From positions 124,001-188,000 of the forward strand of contig NZ_JAGIZB010000003.1 in assembly GCF_017813395.1 (NCBI RefSeq): a stretch of 64,000 bases of DNA, given 5' to 3'. This stretch comes from Pararoseomonas baculiformis. GTDB lineage: Bacteria > Pseudomonadota > Alphaproteobacteria > Acetobacterales > Acetobacteraceae. Both the position numbers and the translations under genes were made by a program. This document shows, piece after piece, positions 36,610 through 44,762 of this stretch. Position 1 is the first letter of the stretch; every line of letters starts with the position of its first letter. Below the pieces are notes generated by a model, which did no database searches, was not told the DNA's origin, and saw only the letters and a list, made by a program, of their open reading frames with translations.

Positions 36610-38307
36610 TCAGGCCTTCGCGGCCGCCGCGCGGATCTGCGTCACCGTCTGGCGGTTCGTGATCTGCTCGGGGCTCATCCGCACCTCGATCACCGCGGGC
36701 TTGCCGCTCTCGCGCGCACGGCGGAAGGCGGGGACGAGCTCATCGGTCGTCGTCACCACCTCGCCATGCCCGCCGAAGGCCTCGATGAACTTGGCGAAGT
36801 CGGGGTTGGTGAGCTGGGTGCCGGAGACGCGGCCAGGATAGTGCCGCTCCTGATACATGCGGATGGTACCGTACTGGCCGTTGTTCACCACCATCACGAT
36901 GGGTGCGACGCCGGACTGGAAGGCCGTGGCGATTTCCTGCCCCGTCATCAGGAAGCCGCCATCGCCGACGAAGCTGAGCACGCAGCGGCCGCGATAGGTA
37001 ATGGACGCGCCGAGCCCGGCTGGGACGGAATAACCCATGGCACCATTGGTCGGGCCAAGGAATTCCTGCTTCTCGCGCACGGACATGAAGCGCTGCGGCC
37101 AGGTGGCGAAGTTTCCGGCATCCACGGTGAAGATCGTGTCCTCCGGCAGCTCGGCCTCAAGCGCCTGGAGTGCAAGTGCGAAGTTCAGCGGCCCCTCGTA
37201 ATCCGGCGCCTTCACGCTTGCCTCGCGCCCGGCGCGGAGCTTGCGGGTCCAGTCGCCCCAGGGCCGCTCCTTCTTCGGGGCGGCGTCGCGCAAGGCCAGG
37301 GCGAAGGCGTTCACATCCGCCGTGATGCCAAGGAGCGGGCGGAACACGCGGCCGATTTCGGACTGGTCCGGGTGGACCTGCACGATGGGGCTGGTCTGCC
37401 CGGCCGGGAAAAGGGTGTAGCCCTGGCTCGTCGCCTCGCCGAGGCGGGTGCCGATGGCAAGGACGAGGTCCGATTCCTTCACCCGCGCCACGAGGCCGGG
37501 ATCGGAGCCCACGCCAAGATCGCCCACGAAGTTCGGCGAGGTGCCGTCAAACAGCCCCAGCCGGCGGAAGCCCACCGCCACAGGAAGGTCGTGAGCCAGG
37601 GCGAATGCCTTGATCGCCGCCTTGCCCTCATCCGACCAGCCGGTGCCGCCCAGGACCATCACGGGCCGCTGGGCGCCGTCCAGCAGTTCCAACAGGCGCG
37701 GGATCGAACCGGGCGCGGGATGCGCCGGAAGCGTCGGGGCCGGTCCGATATCCGGCACCTCGACGATGGATTTCTGCATCTCCTCGCTGATCGCCACCAC
37801 CACCGGGCCGGGGCGGCCGCTGCGGGCCACGTCGAAGGCGCGGGCCATCAGCTCGGGGATGCGGGCGGCGTCGTCGATCTGGGTGACCCACTTGGCCAGC
37901 GGGGAGAACATCCGGCGGTAATCCACCTCCTGGAAGGTGTCCCGGTCCGTCTCGGCGAAGGGAATCTGGCCGACCAGCAGCACCAGCGGCGTGCTGTCCT
38001 GCATCGCGATATGCACGCCGATGCTGGCATGGCAGGCGCCGGGGCCGCGGGTGACGATGGCGACGCCGGGCTTGCCCGTGAGCTTGCCATGCGCCTCGGC
38101 CATGTTGATCGCCCCGGCCTCGAAGCGGCAGGTCACGAGCTCGATCTTGTCGCTGACGTTGTAGAGGCCGTCGAGCAGGTCCAGGAAGGACTCGCCGGGA
38201 ACCGAGAAGGCGTGCGTCACGCCCTGCGCGACCAGCGCATCCGCGAGCAACTGCCCGCCCGTGCGCCCCTTGGTCATGCCCTGCCGCGCCGCTGCACCAT
38301 CATCCAT
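36610..38307 (-). CDS. Thiamine diphosphate-dependent enzyme, acetolactate-synthase-like large subunit family
   Basis: A 565-residue ThDP enzyme with three domains: an N-terminal Pyr domain with catalytic Glu E63 (CRFEAGAINMAEAHGKL), a middle domain, and a C-terminal PP domain with the GDGGFLM...NNGQYGT cofactor motif near 450. The family covers acetolactate synthase, glyoxylate carboligase, sulfoacetaldehyde acetyltransferase and similar enzymes. No small regulatory subunit gene adjoins, so a catabolic role is likelier than biosynthetic acetolactate synthase. GAGGG precedes the ATG at 38307. Confidence 0.87.
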   Translation of the reverse strand: MDDGAAARQGMTKGRTGGQLLADALVAQGVTHAFSVPGESFLDLLDGLYNVSDKIELVTCRFEAGAINMAEAHGKLTGKPGVAIVTRGPGACHASIGVHIAMQDSTPLVLLVGQIPFAETDRDTFQEVDYRRMFSPLAKWVTQIDDAARIPELMARAFDVARSGRPGPVVVAISEEMQKSIVEVPDIGPAPTLPAHPAPGSIPRLLELLDGAQRPVMVLGGTGWSDEGKAAIKAFALAHDLPVAVGFRRLGLFDGTSPNFVGDLGVGSDPGLVARVKESDLVLAIGTRLGEATSQGYTLFPAGQTSPIVQVHPDQSEIGRVFRPLLGITADVNAFALALRDAAPKKERPWGDWTRKLRAGREASVKAPDYEGPLNFALALQALEAELPEDTIFTVDAGNFATWPQRFMSVREKQEFLGPTNGAMGYSVPAGLGASITYRGRCVLSFVGDGGFLMTGQEIATAFQSGVAPIVMVVNNGQYGTIRMYQERHYPGRVSGTQLTNPDFAKFIEAFGGHGEVVTTTDELVPAFRRARESGKPAVIEVRMSPEQITNRQTVTQIRAAAAKA

Positions 38308-38380
38308 GATTCCGTTCCCTCAAGCCCTGGCCCGCCGCGGGGCAGGCGAAACCCGGCGGAGACTAGGGCGGGAACGGGCC

Positions 38381-38430
38381 GGGCGCCAACCGGCCCGGGC
38401 GGTCTTTTCCGCCGAGGCCGGTTGGCGCCC
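38381..38430 (-). terminator. Large hairpin downstream of the RND permease gene
   Basis: A perfect 14-bp stem (38381-38394 with 38417-38430) surrounds a 22-base loop that itself holds a 5-bp GGCGG/CCGCC hairpin. It starts nine bases after the permease stop on the minus strand and lies upstream of the ThDP gene, so it likely ends the efflux operon. Confidence 0.65.
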
Positions 38431-38439
38431 GCCCATGAA

Positions 38440-41400
38440 CTACTCGGCCGGCGCGGGGTGGTGCGGCACCGCGCCGCGCGCCTCCAGTTCCCGCAGCTTG
38501 GCGGCGATGGAGCCGACGGGACGCGTATAGGGCGCGAGCAGCAGGTAGAGCGCGGGCACGGCATAGAGGGTGACAAAGGTCGAAAGGCTGATCCCGCCCA
38601 CGATGACGATGCCCAGGGCCTGGCGGCTCTCGGCCCCTGCGCCCGTCGCCGCGGCCAGCGGCACCGCGCCCAGCACCGTGGCGATGGAGGTCATCAGGAT
38701 GGGCCGCAGGCGCACCACCGATGCCTCCAGCACGGCATCGTGCACGTTCCGTCCCTCGTCCCGGAGCTGATTGGCGAACTCCACCACCAGGATGCCGTTT
38801 TTGGCCATCAACCCGATCAGCATCACCATGCCGATCTGGCTGAATATGTTGAGTGATTGGCCCGTGAGATGCAGCGCCAGCAAGCCGCCCGTCACTGCCA
38901 GCGGCGTGGAGAGCAGGATGACGAAGGGGTGGATGAAGCTTTCGAACTGCGCCGCCAGCACCAGGAAGACGACCAGCAGCGCCATGGCGAAGGTGATGGC
39001 GAGGCTGCCCGAGGACTCCCGGAACTCCAGGCTCTGCCCGCGATAGGAGATGCGGGCGTCCGGCGGCAGCACCTCGCGGGCCAGCGCGTCCAGGTAGTCC
39101 AGCGCCTCGCCGAGCGAGTAGCCCGGGGCGGGGGTGGCGCTGATGGTGATGGCCCGCACCCGGTCCTCGCGCGACAGGGATTGCGGCCGGGCACGCTCGC
39201 TCAGCATGACGACATTGGACAGCGGCACCAGCCCGCCCGCCGAGGTCCGGACGAAGATGTTCTCCAGGTCATAGGGGGTACCGCGGTCCCCATCCCGGGC
39301 CTGGAGCATGATCTTGTACTCCTCCCCGCCCTCGACATAGGTGCCGACCTCGCGGGAGCCGAGCATGGTTTCGATCGTGCGGCCCACCGCCTGGATCGAG
39401 ACCCCGAGATCGGCCGCCTTGCGGCGATCGATGGAGACGCGCAGTTCCGGCTTCGTCTCCTTGAAGTTGTTATCCAGGTTCAGGAGGTTCCGGTTCTGCA
39501 GCGCCCGCTCGAGGAACCGGTCACGCCACTGCACCAGCGTGTCGTAATCCGGCCCGCCGATGACAAACTGGATCGGCGGCTGGATACCGCGCTGGCCCAG
39601 GCTGGGCGGGTTCAACGGAAAGATGCGGGCCCCCGGGATGCCGGCCAGGCGCGGCATCAGCTCTTGCACGATGGCCTGCTGCTTCCGGTCGCGGCTTTGC
39701 CAGGGGCTGAGGCGGATGAACATGGTCGCCTGGTTGCCCTGGGCCGGGCGCTGGAAGCCCCCGACCGTCGCGAAGGCCACCGTGATCTCGCCGCGGCGGA
39801 CATATTCCTCCGCGATCCGCTCCACCCGCTGCACCTGCTCCACCGTATAGGGAAAGGAGGCGCCTTCGGGCGCGGTGACCGGGATCAGGATACTGGCCCG
39901 GTCCTCGACCGGAGCGAATTCCTTCGGAAGGGCCTGGAACAGCGCGACGGCGAGAAGGCAGAGCAGCCCGACCCCCGCCAGCACGATCAGCGGCGCCCGC
40001 AGCGCATGGGCGAGCGACCAGCGCAGCGCACCGTTCATCGCGAGGAAGAACGGCTCCGTCCACCGCACCAGCCATGTCTCGCCTTGGTGCTCCTTGAGCA
40101 GCTTGGAGCACATCATGGGGGTCAAGGTGAGCGCGATGAGGCCGGAGAAGAGCACCGAGGCCGCCAGGGCGAAGCCGAACTCGCTGAAGAGCCGGCCGGT
40201 ATTTCCCCCCATGAAGGAGAGCGGAAGGAACACGGCCACCAGCACGAGGGTGGTCGCGATCACGGCGAAGGCGATCTCCCGCGAGCCGCGGATGGAGGCC
40301 AGCAGCACCGGCTCCCCCTCCTCCACCCGGCGATGGATGTTCTCCAGCACCACGATGGCGTCGTCCACAACGAGGCCGATCGCCAGCACGAGCCCGAGCA
40401 GCGTCAGCACATTGAGCGAGAAGCCCATTGCCGACATAGCGATGAAGGAGGCGATGATCGAGACGGGAATGGCGACCGCGGGAATGATGGTGGCGCGGAA
40501 GGAGCGGAGGAAGAGGAAGATCACGATCACCACGAGGACGAGCGCCACCAGCAGGGCATGCTCCACCTCGTAGATCGACTGGGCGATGAAGATGCTCTCG
40601 TCATAGCCGATCAGCGTCTCGATCCCCTCCGGCAGGGTCGCCTGGATCCTCTCCACCTCGGCCTTCACGCCATTGGCGACCGAAAGGGTGTTGGCGGTGG
40701 ATTGCCGCTGGATGCCGAGACCCACCCCGGCGACGCCGTTGATGCGGTACTCGCCCCGCGTGGTCTCCGGCGCGACCTCCACCTGTGCCACGTCGCCCAG
40801 CAGGACCTGCGCCGTGCCGGTGCGGCTCAGCACCACCTCCCGGAACTGCTCGGGCCGGGACATCCGCGTGTCGGTCCGCACCGTCAGCTCGCGCTGGCTG
40901 CTCTCGATCCGCCCGCCCGGCAGCTCCAGGTTCTCGCGCCGGATCGCGTCCTCGACGTCCTGAACCGTCAGGCCGCGCGCGGCCAGGGCCTGGCGGTCGA
41001 GCCAGATGCGCATGGCGTATTTGCGCTCACCCTGGATGAGGACATCGGCCACGCCATCGACGATGGCCAGCCGGTCCTTGAAACGGTTGGCGGCAATGTC
41101 GGTCAGCTCCATCCCATTGTAGAGATTGGAGGTGAGCGCGATCCACAGGATCGGGCGGCTGTCGCCATCCACCTTCGCCACGATCGGAGTGTCCGCCTGC
41201 TCCGGCAGCCGGGCCAGGGCGCGTGCGACGCGGTCACGCACATCGTTCGCGGCCGCGTCCACGTTGCGGGTGAGCCGGAACTCCAGGGTGACGACGCTCC
41301 GCTCGTCGCGCGAGAAGGAGGTGAGGGTCTTGATGCCTTCGATGCCGGCGACGGCCGACTCGATCAGTTCCGTGATCTGGGTGTCCACCACGCCTGCCGA

Positions 41401-41562
41401 AGCCCCGGTATAGGTGGTGGTCACCGAGACGACGGGCGGGTCGATCGCCGGGTATTCGCGGATGGGCAGGCGGAGGAGCGCGGCAAGGCCGAGCACGATC
41501 AGGAGAAGGCTGATCACCGTCGCGAAGACCGGCCGCTTGATCGAGATATCGCTGAGAACCAT
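38440..41562 (-). CDS. RND multidrug efflux pump, inner-membrane permease (AcrB/HAE-1 type)
   Basis: A 1040-residue permease, normal length for HAE-1 pumps. It starts MVLSDISIKRPVFATVISLLL and shows twelve predicted helices and two large periplasmic loops. The proton-relay Asp pair is D400-D401 in IGLVVDDAIVVLENI, and NGILVVEFANQLRDEG marks TM10. It exports amphiphilic compounds using proton motive force together with the adaptor encoded 16 bases upstream; the outer-membrane partner is not adjacent, and the TolC at 27-28 kb is a candidate. AAGGAAG precedes its ATG. Confidence 0.96.
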   Translation of the reverse strand: MVLSDISIKRPVFATVISLLLIVLGLAALLRLPIREYPAIDPPVVSVTTTYTGASAGVVDTQITELIESAVAGIEGIKTLTSFSRDERSVVTLEFRLTRNVDAAANDVRDRVARALARLPEQADTPIVAKVDGDSRPILWIALTSNLYNGMELTDIAANRFKDRLAIVDGVADVLIQGERKYAMRIWLDRQALAARGLTVQDVEDAIRRENLELPGGRIESSQRELTVRTDTRMSRPEQFREVVLSRTGTAQVLLGDVAQVEVAPETTRGEYRINGVAGVGLGIQRQSTANTLSVANGVKAEVERIQATLPEGIETLIGYDESIFIAQSIYEVEHALLVALVLVVIVIFLFLRSFRATIIPAVAIPVSIIASFIAMSAMGFSLNVLTLLGLVLAIGLVVDDAIVVLENIHRRVEEGEPVLLASIRGSREIAFAVIATTLVLVAVFLPLSFMGGNTGRLFSEFGFALAASVLFSGLIALTLTPMMCSKLLKEHQGETWLVRWTEPFFLAMNGALRWSLAHALRAPLIVLAGVGLLCLLAVALFQALPKEFAPVEDRASILIPVTAPEGASFPYTVEQVQRVERIAEEYVRRGEITVAFATVGGFQRPAQGNQATMFIRLSPWQSRDRKQQAIVQELMPRLAGIPGARIFPLNPPSLGQRGIQPPIQFVIGGPDYDTLVQWRDRFLERALQNRNLLNLDNNFKETKPELRVSIDRRKAADLGVSIQAVGRTIETMLGSREVGTYVEGGEEYKIMLQARDGDRGTPYDLENIFVRTSAGGLVPLSNVVMLSERARPQSLSREDRVRAITISATPAPGYSLGEALDYLDALAREVLPPDARISYRGQSLEFRESSGSLAITFAMALLVVFLVLAAQFESFIHPFVILLSTPLAVTGGLLALHLTGQSLNIFSQIGMVMLIGLMAKNGILVVEFANQLRDEGRNVHDAVLEASVVRLRPILMTSIATVLGAVPLAAATGAGAESRQALGIVIVGGISLSTFVTLYAVPALYLLLAPYTRPVGSIAAKLRELEARGAVPHHPAPAE

Positions 41563-41578
41563 GGACCTGGCTTCCTTC

Positions 41579-42685
41579 TCAGCTTGTCGGGCGGGTCATG
41601 GTTTCGGTGACGCGGACCTGCGCGTTGTTGCGCAGGCGCTGGATGCCCCGCACCACCACCATGTCATTGGCCGAGACGCCGCGCAGCACCTCAACCTCCC
41701 CGGACAGGCGCTGGCCGAGCGTGACCTCCACCCGCTGGGCCCGGTTGTCCCGGACCACGAAGACAAAGGCGCGCTCGCCCACCGGGTCCAGCGCCTCCTC
41801 GGGCACCAGCAGGGCGTCGTTGCGCGTGGCGAGGTCCAGCTCGATGGTGAGGAAGAGGCCGGGGCGCAGGGCCTCGTCCGCATTGTCGAACTCACTCACC
41901 AGCCGGACGGTGCGTGTGCCAGGGTCGATCCGGGTATCCGCCACGGTTACGGTTCCCTGGAAGCGCCGCTCCCCATAGGCGTTGCTGCGGGCCTTCACGA
42001 TGCTGCCGGCCTGCACGCGCGCCACATGCACCTCGGGGATCGAGAACTCCACGCGCACGCGGGAAATGTCGTCCAGGGTCGTGACCGCGGTCCCGGGCTG
42101 CACAAGCGCGCCGGCGCTGACCGAGCGGAGCCCCACGCGACCCGCGAAGGGGGCGGTGAGCCGCGCCTCGTCCAGCCGCGCCTGCATCTGGCGGACCCGG
42201 CCCTCCGCCGCGCGGGCGGCGGCCTGGAGCGTGTCCACGCGCTGCTCGGCCACGACCCCGGCCGTGAGGCGCTGCACCCGCTGCAACTGGCTCCGCGCAT
42301 CGTCGAGCTGCGCCCGAGCCTGGTCCAGCTCGGCGCGCAGGGCCGCATCATCCATTACCAGCAGCACATCGCCCGCCGCCACGCGCTGGCCTTCCTGGAA
42401 GCGAATGGCCGTGACGATGCCGGTGTTCTTGGCGGTGATCGTCACCGCCTCGCGGGCGCGGACGGTGCCCACGCTCTCCGCCCTTTCAATCACACGGCCC
42501 TGGCGCACCGGGGCGACCGCCACGTTCACCGGCCCCGCAGCGCCGGCCGTTGCGGCGACATCCCGCCGCTCGAGCCCGAGAAGGGCCAGGGGGCGAGGCA
42601 GCCCGGCCTGCTCGCCATAGAAATGCCAAGCCGCACCGCCGCCCGCCAGGACGGCCAGAACCAGGAGCTGAGTCCGCGTTCGCAT
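41579..42685 (-). CDS. RND efflux periplasmic adaptor (membrane fusion protein)
   Basis: A 368-residue adaptor: an N-terminal membrane anchor (QLLVLAVLAGGGAAWHF), first lipoyl half-motif ITAKNTGIVTAIRFQEGQRVAAGD, a coiled-coil hairpin at about 110-170 (LDQARAQLDDARSQLQRVQ), second half-motif APFAGRVGLRSVSAGALVQPG, then beta-barrel and membrane-proximal domains. It has no lipobox cysteine, so it is anchored by the helix. It bridges the RND permease and an outer-membrane channel. Its promoter region contains an inverted repeat at 42702-42723. Confidence 0.95.
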   Translation of the reverse strand: MRTRTQLLVLAVLAGGGAAWHFYGEQAGLPRPLALLGLERRDVAATAGAAGPVNVAVAPVRQGRVIERAESVGTVRAREAVTITAKNTGIVTAIRFQEGQRVAAGDVLLVMDDAALRAELDQARAQLDDARSQLQRVQRLTAGVVAEQRVDTLQAAARAAEGRVRQMQARLDEARLTAPFAGRVGLRSVSAGALVQPGTAVTTLDDISRVRVEFSIPEVHVARVQAGSIVKARSNAYGERRFQGTVTVADTRIDPGTRTVRLVSEFDNADEALRPGLFLTIELDLATRNDALLVPEEALDPVGERAFVFVVRDNRAQRVEVTLGQRLSGEVEVLRGVSANDMVVVRGIQRLRNNAQVRVTETMTRPTS

Positions 42686-42701
42686 CTAACTGTCCGAGAA
42701 A

Positions 42702-42723
42702 CTGCTCGCATTGTTGCGAGCAG
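42702..42723. promoter_or_regulatory. Inverted repeat, probable operator of the RND pump operon
   Basis: CTGCTCGCA-TTGT-TGCGAGCAG is a perfect 9-bp inverted repeat with a 4-base spacer, 17-38 bases before the adaptor start codon. On the minus strand TTGCGC (42733-42738) and AACAAT (42710-42715), spaced 17, could be -35 and -10, putting the -10 in the centre of the repeat. A repressor bound here would block transcription. No TetR or MarR gene is adjacent. Confidence 0.5.
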
Positions 42724-42836
42724 AGCCCCCGGGCGCAACATGGAATCCAAGCGGATACGCGCTGTTACGCGCTGGGCGGGGTTGGAAGCCGGGCGTTGCG
42801 GCGCCATCCTGGGTCGATGGCAGCATCGGGTGCGGC

Positions 42837-43091
42837 ATGAAAGCGATCTTCGTGATGATCAAATGCGAGATGGGGGCCGCCTACCGCGTCGCGCGGGAGA
42901 TGGCCGACACCATCCCGGAGCTCTCCGAGATGCATTCCACCAGCGGGCAATACGACCTGCTGGGCAAGTTCTACCTGGAACCCGACCAGGATATCGGCCT
43001 CTTCGTCGTGGAGCGGGTGCAGGGCGTGGCCGGGGTGAAGGACACCTACACCCTGCAAACCTTCAACGCCTTCTCGGGCCCGCGAGGCTGA
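42837..43091 (+). CDS. Stand-alone Lrp/AsnC ligand-binding (RAM) domain protein
   Basis: An 84-residue protein consisting only of the RAM fold: MKAIFVMIKCEMGAAYRVA, then EMHSTSGQYDLLGKFYL and VKDTYTLQTFNAF. The DNA-binding helix-turn-helix of Lrp is absent, and the upstream frame does not encode one. Such stand-alone RAM proteins form amino-acid-binding oligomers and may modulate full-length Lrp proteins. It is divergent from the RND adaptor gene and shares its regulatory region. A hairpin follows. Confidence 0.88.
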   Translation: MKAIFVMIKCEMGAAYRVAREMADTIPELSEMHSTSGQYDLLGKFYLEPDQDIGLFVVERVQGVAGVKDTYTLQTFNAFSGPRG

Positions 43092-43098
43092 CAGGGCT

Positions 43099-43126
43099 GG
43101 CGGGCGCGGCACCCGGCCGCGCCGCC
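43099..43126 (+). terminator. Hairpin after the RAM-domain gene
   Basis: An 11-bp stem with one bulged G (43099-43110 with 43116-43126) and a 5-base loop, eight bases after the stop. The tail is AT-richer than its surroundings (ATGAAATAAC) but has no T-run. Confidence 0.5.
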
Positions 43127-43221
43127 ATGAAATAACCTCCATCCTGCCTCCGGGTGCCTTGGCGGCGCCCCGCCCCTGCCATGGCCGATGCCCATTCTGA
43201 CAGGCATCGGAGGTTCACCCC

Positions 43222-43485
43222 ATGAAAGTGCGGCTTCTTCCTGCCCTTGCGCTCGGCGCCGCCCTGGCCACGGCGGGCTGCCAGCATCCCGACGGCTCCA
43301 CGGACTGGGGGAGCACCCTGGCCCTGGGTGCTGGCCTCGGTCTTGCCGCCGGGGCCCTGGCTGCCTCGGCCAGCGACAGCGGCCATCGCTACCGGCAACC
43401 ACCCCGGTACGACCGAGGTTCCTACGGCTATGGTCGTCCCTACGCCCAGGGCTACGGCCGTGGTTACGGGAGAGGCTGGCGATGA
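43222..43485 (+). CDS. Small glycine-zipper lipoprotein
   Basis: An 87-residue protein with a type II signal peptide ending in lipobox ATAGC (Cys20). A Gly/Ala-rich helix follows at about 30-50 (STLALGAGLGLAAGALAAS), a glycine-zipper pattern, then an Arg/Tyr/Gly-rich tail. GGAGG lies nine bases upstream, partly inside an inverted repeat (43185-43192/43203-43210). It probably anchors in the outer membrane; its function is unknown. Its stop overlaps the next gene (ATGA). Confidence 0.72.
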   Translation: MKVRLLPALALGAALATAGCQHPDGSTDWGSTLALGAGLGLAAGALAASASDSGHRYRQPPRYDRGSYGYGRPYAQGYGRGYGRGWR

Positions 43486-43742
43486 GAACGCGATATGCCC
43501 TGCTCGCGGCCGCCGCGGTGACGCTCGGCGGCTGCTACGGCCCGTATGGCGAGCCGAATGTGGCCGGGTCGGCCCTTGTGGGTGCGGGGCTCGGCGCGGC
43601 CGCCGGCGCGGCCATCGCCTCCGGCCCCACTTATTACTACGCGCCGCCGGCCTATTACGCCCCCCCGCCCCGCTACTACGGCTATGGGTATGGCTACGGT
43701 TACGGCTACGGGCCCCGGTATCACCGCTGGCGCCACTGGTAG
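43482..43742 (+). CDS. Small glycine-zipper lipoprotein with Tyr/Gly repeat tail
   Basis: An 86-residue lipoprotein with lipobox TLGGC (Cys18), a glycine-zipper segment (GSALVGAGLGAAAGAAIAS) and a tail of YYAPP and YG repeats ending HRWRHW. It is translationally coupled to the previous lipoprotein and similar in plan, suggesting a duplicated pair that may act together. The alternating Tyr-Gly tail resembles surface or structural low-complexity sequences. No function is recognised. Confidence 0.72.
   Translation: MRTRYALLAAAAVTLGGCYGPYGEPNVAGSALVGAGLGAAAGAAIASGPTYYYAPPAYYAPPPRYYGYGYGYGYGYGPRYHRWRHW
43677..43712 (+). repeat. Tandem (TAY GGN) codon repeat
   Basis: Six Tyr-Gly codon pairs in a row inside the second lipoprotein gene, with synonymous variation (GGC, GGG, GGT; TAT, TAC). 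The variation points to selection for the Tyr-Gly protein pattern rather than recent slippage. Confidence 0.8.
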
Positions 43743-43751
43743 GCGGGGCGG

Positions 43752-44762
43752 CTAAAGCGCCCCCTGCCCCTTCCGGCCCCATTCGGCCAGCAGCGGCTCG
43801 GGCGGCAGCTGGCCCTCGAACCAAAGGCTGGCGGCAGCGCGCGACATGGCCGCGCCATCATGCCCGATATGGGGCACTGTCACGCGCTTCCAGTTGAAAG
43901 GAAGACCCCGCCGCGCAGCCTCGGCACGGCCAGCCTCATAGTAATGCAGCGCGCGCGCAAAGCGGTGCGGCCCCTGGGCCAGCGCCTCGGGCTGGGATGG
44001 CAGGCTCGGGCCGCTCGTCTCGATGTCCTGCTCGCCCGAGAGGATGGTCATCGGGAAGGCGAGAAGACGGGCGAGATCGGCCTCGGTCACGCCGATGCCG
44101 CCGAGACCCTCCGGGAAGGGCCGCTCCAGATCCGGCAGGCTGAACCAGCCGGGATTGCCCACCATCGCAGCTTCGAAGATGGAGGAAGGCTCGGTGGAGA
44201 GCAGGCGGTGCAGGAACTGGCCACCTGCGGAATGCCCGAAGATCAATGCCTTGGGGCGCGTGATAATCTCCGCATCTCGCATCGCGGTCACCACGCGCGC
44301 CGGGATCCGGTAGCCCCGCCATTCCGCCGGCCGCAGCGCCCCATCCCCGCCCAGCACGGAGCCGTTGTTGTAGGTTTCCGGCGTGGGAAAGAGATGGGCC
44401 GGGAAGGTCGGCGCCACGATGAAGAGGTTGTGGCGCTCCGCCGCCTCGATCCAGAAGTCCCGGTATTCGTCCCCGTTCCGGCCCATGCCGTGCATCACCA
44501 GCACCAGCTGGCCATCCGCATGCCAGCTGGCCGGCCGGTAGGCGTGGAGCGTCACCGGGCGGCTCGGATCCCCGGCCGGATCCTCGAACTCAATGGCGCT
44601 GCGCCCGGGGCGGGAAAAGGCCTCGGCGAGCTGTGGTGCGAAAGGCATGCTGGGGTCCGCTCTGAAGGGCTCCGGCGCGGCCTGGCGCCGGCGGGGCGCG
44701 GCCTGCGCGGAAAGGGGAAGCAACGCGCCGAAGGCCAGAAGCCGGCGGCGCGCCGGGTTCAT
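43752..44762 (-). CDS. Alpha/beta-hydrolase (esterase / PHB depolymerase-like), exported
   Basis: A 336-residue hydrolase. The N-terminus has RRRLLAFGALLPLSAQAA, a short twin-arginine-like leader. The oxyanion segment is VLVMHGMGRNGDEYRDF and the nucleophile is S178 in GHSAGG; a likely His is in VPHIGHDGAAMSR and an Asp in SGEQDIETSG. This fits the feruloyl esterase/PHB depolymerase-type group. It ends a minus-strand run after ggt, amidase and a substrate-binding protein, and overlaps the latter by four bases. Confidence 0.82.
   Translation of the reverse strand: MNPARRRLLAFGALLPLSAQAAPRRRQAAPEPFRADPSMPFAPQLAEAFSRPGRSAIEFEDPAGDPSRPVTLHAYRPASWHADGQLVLVMHGMGRNGDEYRDFWIEAAERHNLFIVAPTFPAHLFPTPETYNNGSVLGGDGALRPAEWRGYRIPARVVTAMRDAEIITRPKALIFGHSAGGQFLHRLLSTEPSSIFEAAMVGNPGWFSLPDLERPFPEGLGGIGVTEADLARLLAFPMTILSGEQDIETSGPSLPSQPEALAQGPHRFARALHYYEAGRAEAARRGLPFNWKRVTVPHIGHDGAAMSRAAASLWFEGQLPPEPLLAEWGRKGQGAL

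Noticed and set aside
38857-41610. 917-codon open frame on the plus strand across the RND permease
   Set aside because: Antisense shadow of a well-conserved permease; low-complexity composition and no domain.
43677-43712. CRISPR-like or satellite repeat
   Set aside because: The repeat is a Tyr-Gly codon run within a lipoprotein gene; units are 6 bases with no spacers.
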